Shown in pieces: positions 61,424 to 63,415 of a stretch of 63,415 nt of DNA. The notes under the pieces were generated by a model. The model did no database searches. It saw only the letters and a program-made list of their open reading frames with translations, and had not been told where the DNA came from. How positions within the stretch are numbered: position 1 is the stretch's first letter; each line of letters begins with the position of its first letter. Source of the DNA: a bacterium. GTDB taxonomy: Bacteria > UBP15 > UBA6099. The position numbers and the translations under genes were made by a program. The stretch covers positions 1-63,415 of the forward strand of contig JAKQPS010000050.1 of assembly GCA_029564595.1 (NCBI GenBank), read 5' to 3'.

Positions 61424-62572
61424 ATGAGTAAACGTTTAGAGAATATCGTTTGTGTTTTTGTCTGCACCGTCTTTGCGATATTGGCGTTTTTATTTATTGC
61501 AAATAATTTATCAACGTTTGAGCCAGCAATAAAAAGCTTTTTTGCTTTCCGAAGCAAGCCAGCTAAGATTTCATTCAGCACAGGAACTGAGATAGATAAA
61601 TGCTTTGATGCAAGTAAAGGGCCACTTTCATGGTCGGTTGATTTAGACAAACAAGTTGGCACAACTAATGTTGATTTGATTTGGTCGTATGAATTGGATG
61701 GTTCTGAATCAGTTATACAAAGAGAACGCCTTTACATAGGCAATGTCAGAGCCACAACCTTGAGCCGGAATGAATGGATAAACACGTGGGAGTTATTTTG
61801 GAGCACTTTTTTTTCAACAGCAATGACATCGAACATGGATTATCAGAATATCGAAAATATAAAGTTAAAGCTTAGAATCAGCAAGAAAGATAAAATCATT
61901 GCGGAAGGAGAAATCCCCTTTTGCTTCAATGAGGATGAAGAGAAAAACATCGAATATGAAAACAATACGCATAATAGAATAGGAGAATCTTTTACTTCAT
62001 ACAAAGACCCATCAACAGTGAGCCAATATGAAAACGATGAATTAGACACCGAAGTAAAAAAGAAAATAATCAACGAAGAATATTTAGAAAATAAAATGGA
62101 GAAAATAGAAAATGACTACATGGCTGTTGTGAAGCACTATAATAAATCATTAAATGATGAACAGGCGCGTTTTATATCACGTGCCATACTGCACTATTCA
62201 ACGAAATATTTAATAGATCCAAGATTAACAGTTGCTCTGATAGCGGTTATTTCAAAGTTTAATCCTGACGAAGCATCTAATGACGGAAAAAAAGGACTAG
62301 GCCAACTTGGACCACTTCTTATAGAAAAATATGGTGTTGAGAATGCGTATGACACTAATGATAATATCCGTGTAACCGTGGAACATGTTAGACATTTGTT
62401 TGATATATTTAGCGAAGAGAACAATGCCCAAGACTTTGTGATTGCGGCATATTTGACCGGTGAAGAAAACACGCAAGTGCTACGAAAAACAATGAAAAAA
62501 AAGCACGTAAATGATTTTGTTATAGATGTTAAAAATCTTTACGCATATCTTGTGCGGGGTGAAACTAGATAA
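61424..62572 (+). CDS. Membrane-anchored protein with a lytic-transglycosylase-like domain lacking the catalytic Glu
   Basis: A 382-residue AT-rich gene product. One N-terminal helix (about 8-30) is followed by a beta-rich region (about 40-175), a charged helical linker (about 180-245) and a C-terminal SLT-like domain. That domain has DPRLTVALIAVISKFNPDEA, GKKGLGQLGPLLIEKYGV, DTNDNIRVTVEHVRHLF and FVIAAYLTGE, matching the fold order ES..., G.MQ.mP, DP..N and AAYN. The catalytic Glu position reads Ile (AVIS instead of VES), so it probably binds rather than cleaves glycan. The following gene is a nuclease-like protein. Confidence 0.6.
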   Translation: MSKRLENIVCVFVCTVFAILAFLFIANNLSTFEPAIKSFFAFRSKPAKISFSTGTEIDKCFDASKGPLSWSVDLDKQVGTTNVDLIWSYELDGSESVIQRERLYIGNVRATTLSRNEWINTWELFWSTFFSTAMTSNMDYQNIENIKLKLRISKKDKIIAEGEIPFCFNEDEEKNIEYENNTHNRIGESFTSYKDPSTVSQYENDELDTEVKKKIINEEYLENKMEKIENDYMAVVKHYNKSLNDEQARFISRAILHYSTKYLIDPRLTVALIAVISKFNPDEASNDGKKGLGQLGPLLIEKYGVENAYDTNDNIRVTVEHVRHLFDIFSEENNAQDFVIAAYLTGEENTQVLRKTMKKKHVNDFVIDVKNLYAYLVRGETR

Positions 62573-62660
62573 TGTTATATATTGTGATTGAAAAATCATA
62601 GGATTAAGGCAATCAAATGGACATTGGCAATAATGACAATGCTTATTCATGGAGGAACCA

Positions 62661-63104
62661 ATGGTGAACACGGGAAAAGAATTCGAAAACATCTGTGGCG
62701 AAATATTAAAAAGTAAATTTGGAATATCTGCAGAAAAAACGAAGATAATGATAGGCTATCCCCCAAAGTATCACGAATACGATCTTGTATCTGATGATCA
62801 AGGATATATCTGTGAATGTAAGGATATTAGATGGACAAAAGAAGGAAATGTGCCAAGCGCGAAAATCCACTCGCTCAACGAAGCTGTTTTATTACTGCAA
62901 CACTTGCCTAATTACGAAGATGCTAAAACTATCATCTTTTTGCCGAAAGATATAAAAACATATAAATCAGGAAAGCAGGTTGCTTTAGCGGATTATTACT
63001 TCGGAAGATTTGCCCATGTATTAGGAAGGGTGAAGATAATAGAGGGAACCTCCCCCCATTGGTTGGACAGAAAATGGGGGTTTATAAAGTGGGGTTTGGT
63101 GTAG
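62661..63104 (+). CDS. PD-(D/E)XK nuclease-fold protein (restriction-endonuclease-like)
   Basis: A 147-residue protein. After a helix (GKEFENICGEILKSKFG) comes a strand with the first acid in KYHEYDLVSDDQ and the ECK motif in YICECKDIRW, so the D...E-x-K core of the PD-(D/E)XK fold is complete. The rest forms short strands and helices (AKTIIFLPKDIKTY). It could be a restriction, repair or mobile-element nuclease. GGAGGA five bases before ATG 62661 supports the start. The AT-rich composition links it to the gene before it. Confidence 0.6.
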   Translation: MVNTGKEFENICGEILKSKFGISAEKTKIMIGYPPKYHEYDLVSDDQGYICECKDIRWTKEGNVPSAKIHSLNEAVLLLQHLPNYEDAKTIIFLPKDIKTYKSGKQVALADYYFGRFAHVLGRVKIIEGTSPHWLDRKWGFIKWGLV

Positions 63105-63299
63105 GTTTTAGTCTTTTGCCTTTGACTTTGCCTGTTCCTGACGCACGCATCATGCGTGCGCGCGCGCGTGTACGTGCGCTCACACGCGAGGAGTTTTCCC
63201 AAGTCCCCGCATTCGATTGTTTTGCTTTGCCACCTCCTGTCGCCGGGCGGTTTTTCTCTCTGTAAAACGCCCCTGCATTCCTCTGTGGCGCGTTTTCTT
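63105..63299. other. Non-coding gap with an alternating purine-pyrimidine tract
   Basis: A nearly perfect palindrome CGCACGCAT-c-ATGCGTGCG (63142-63160) runs into a 28-base strictly alternating purine-pyrimidine stretch (63152-63179). No gene is supported. The composition returns to GC-rich here. Confidence 0.5.
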
Positions 63300-63415
63300 T
63301 TACGCCGCCACAATATCACTCGCCGCGCTGTTTCGCAAGCCCTGCGGGCCAATTTCGACGCTCCGGTCAAAGTACACCTGGGCAGGCGTCGCGTAGCCCA
63401 GCGCCTGGTGAGGGC
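63300..63415 (-). mobile_element. IS3-family transposase (integrase core), C-terminal fragment
   Basis: The minus strand from the window edge reads PHQALGYATPAQVYFDRSV and ends after 37 residues at a TAA (63300-63302). The PHQALGY.TPA.VYF ending is characteristic of IS3-family OrfB transposases. The rest of the element lies beyond the window, so its inverted repeats and completeness cannot be judged. It was too short to stand out as an open frame. Confidence 0.75.

Noticed and set aside
62996-63370. A 124-codon minus-strand frame near the right end
   Set aside because: It is out of frame with the IS3 transposase end and antisense to the nuclease; Arg-rich with no motif.

Overview
The window is a mostly GC-rich bacterial chromosome segment with short intergenic gaps, many 4-base start/stop overlaps (ATGA, TTGA) and clear Shine-Dalgarno sites. 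The envelope and cell-shape genes (MreBCD, PBP2, GmhA, a large outer-membrane-type protein, a PilT-type ATPase) point to a rod-shaped, piliated Gram-negative. The pyrophosphate-type phosphofructokinase, a HybA/HybB module with a 13-haem cytochrome, a B-box-like cysteine protein and DUF342/HD-GYP signalling suggest an anaerobic or facultative lineage near the Desulfobacterota or an uncultured phylum. The lineage call is inference; there is no rRNA or other taxonomic marker here.

Layout. 1-2.8 kb: the broken end of a transglutaminase/RHS-type gene, an M23 peptidase, and a thioredoxin-like/zinc-finger pair. 3-9.2 kb: PPi-phosphofructokinase, a dead M6-peptidase-like secreted protein, a DUF2804 protein, and an ABC exporter pair. 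9.3-12 kb: a STAS protein diverging from a small coiled-coil protein, a hairpin-rich gap, and a MATE exporter. 12.1-17.6 kb: a tightly overlapped trpE-G-(membrane protein)-C-B-A operon without trpD or trpF, then a PilT ATPase. 19-22.3 kb (minus): HybA-type ferredoxin, HybB/NrfD-type membrane subunit and a multihaem cytochrome, probably a quinone-linked electron-transfer complex. 22.5-27.7 kb: a soluble triple-GAF histidine kinase, a UbiB kinase and RsmI. 27.7-34.8 kb: a 1589-residue surface/outer-membrane protein, a GH2 glycosidase and a small membrane protein.

34.9-40.6 kb: a phosphodiesterase with a tiny Cys protein on the minus strand, diverging from a compact signalling operon. That operon encodes a DUF342(FapA)-receiver fusion, an HPt protein and a GAF-GAF-HD-GYP protein, and is the best candidate here for an undescribed system. 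40.6-46 kb: ADP-ribosylglycohydrolase, beta-propeller, Cys-rich membrane protein, ceramidase-like protein, GmhA and a nicotinate phosphoribosyltransferase. 46.1-52 kb (minus): pgi, mreB-mreC-mreD-mrdA-secG. 52.2-61 kb: CarD, S20, an AT-rich membrane protein, a thiamine-diphosphate enzyme, a secreted protein, DUF1846, SerS and TrmL.

The right end (about 61.1-63.4 kb) is a strongly AT-rich accessory block: a membrane-anchored lytic-transglycosylase-like protein lacking the catalytic Glu, a PD-(D/E)XK nuclease-like protein, and the 3' end of an IS3-family transposase running off the window. A family of hairpin repeats (about 60-100 bases) recurs at gene 3' ends (near 1.9, 2.1, 10.0, 10.35 and 53.4 kb).
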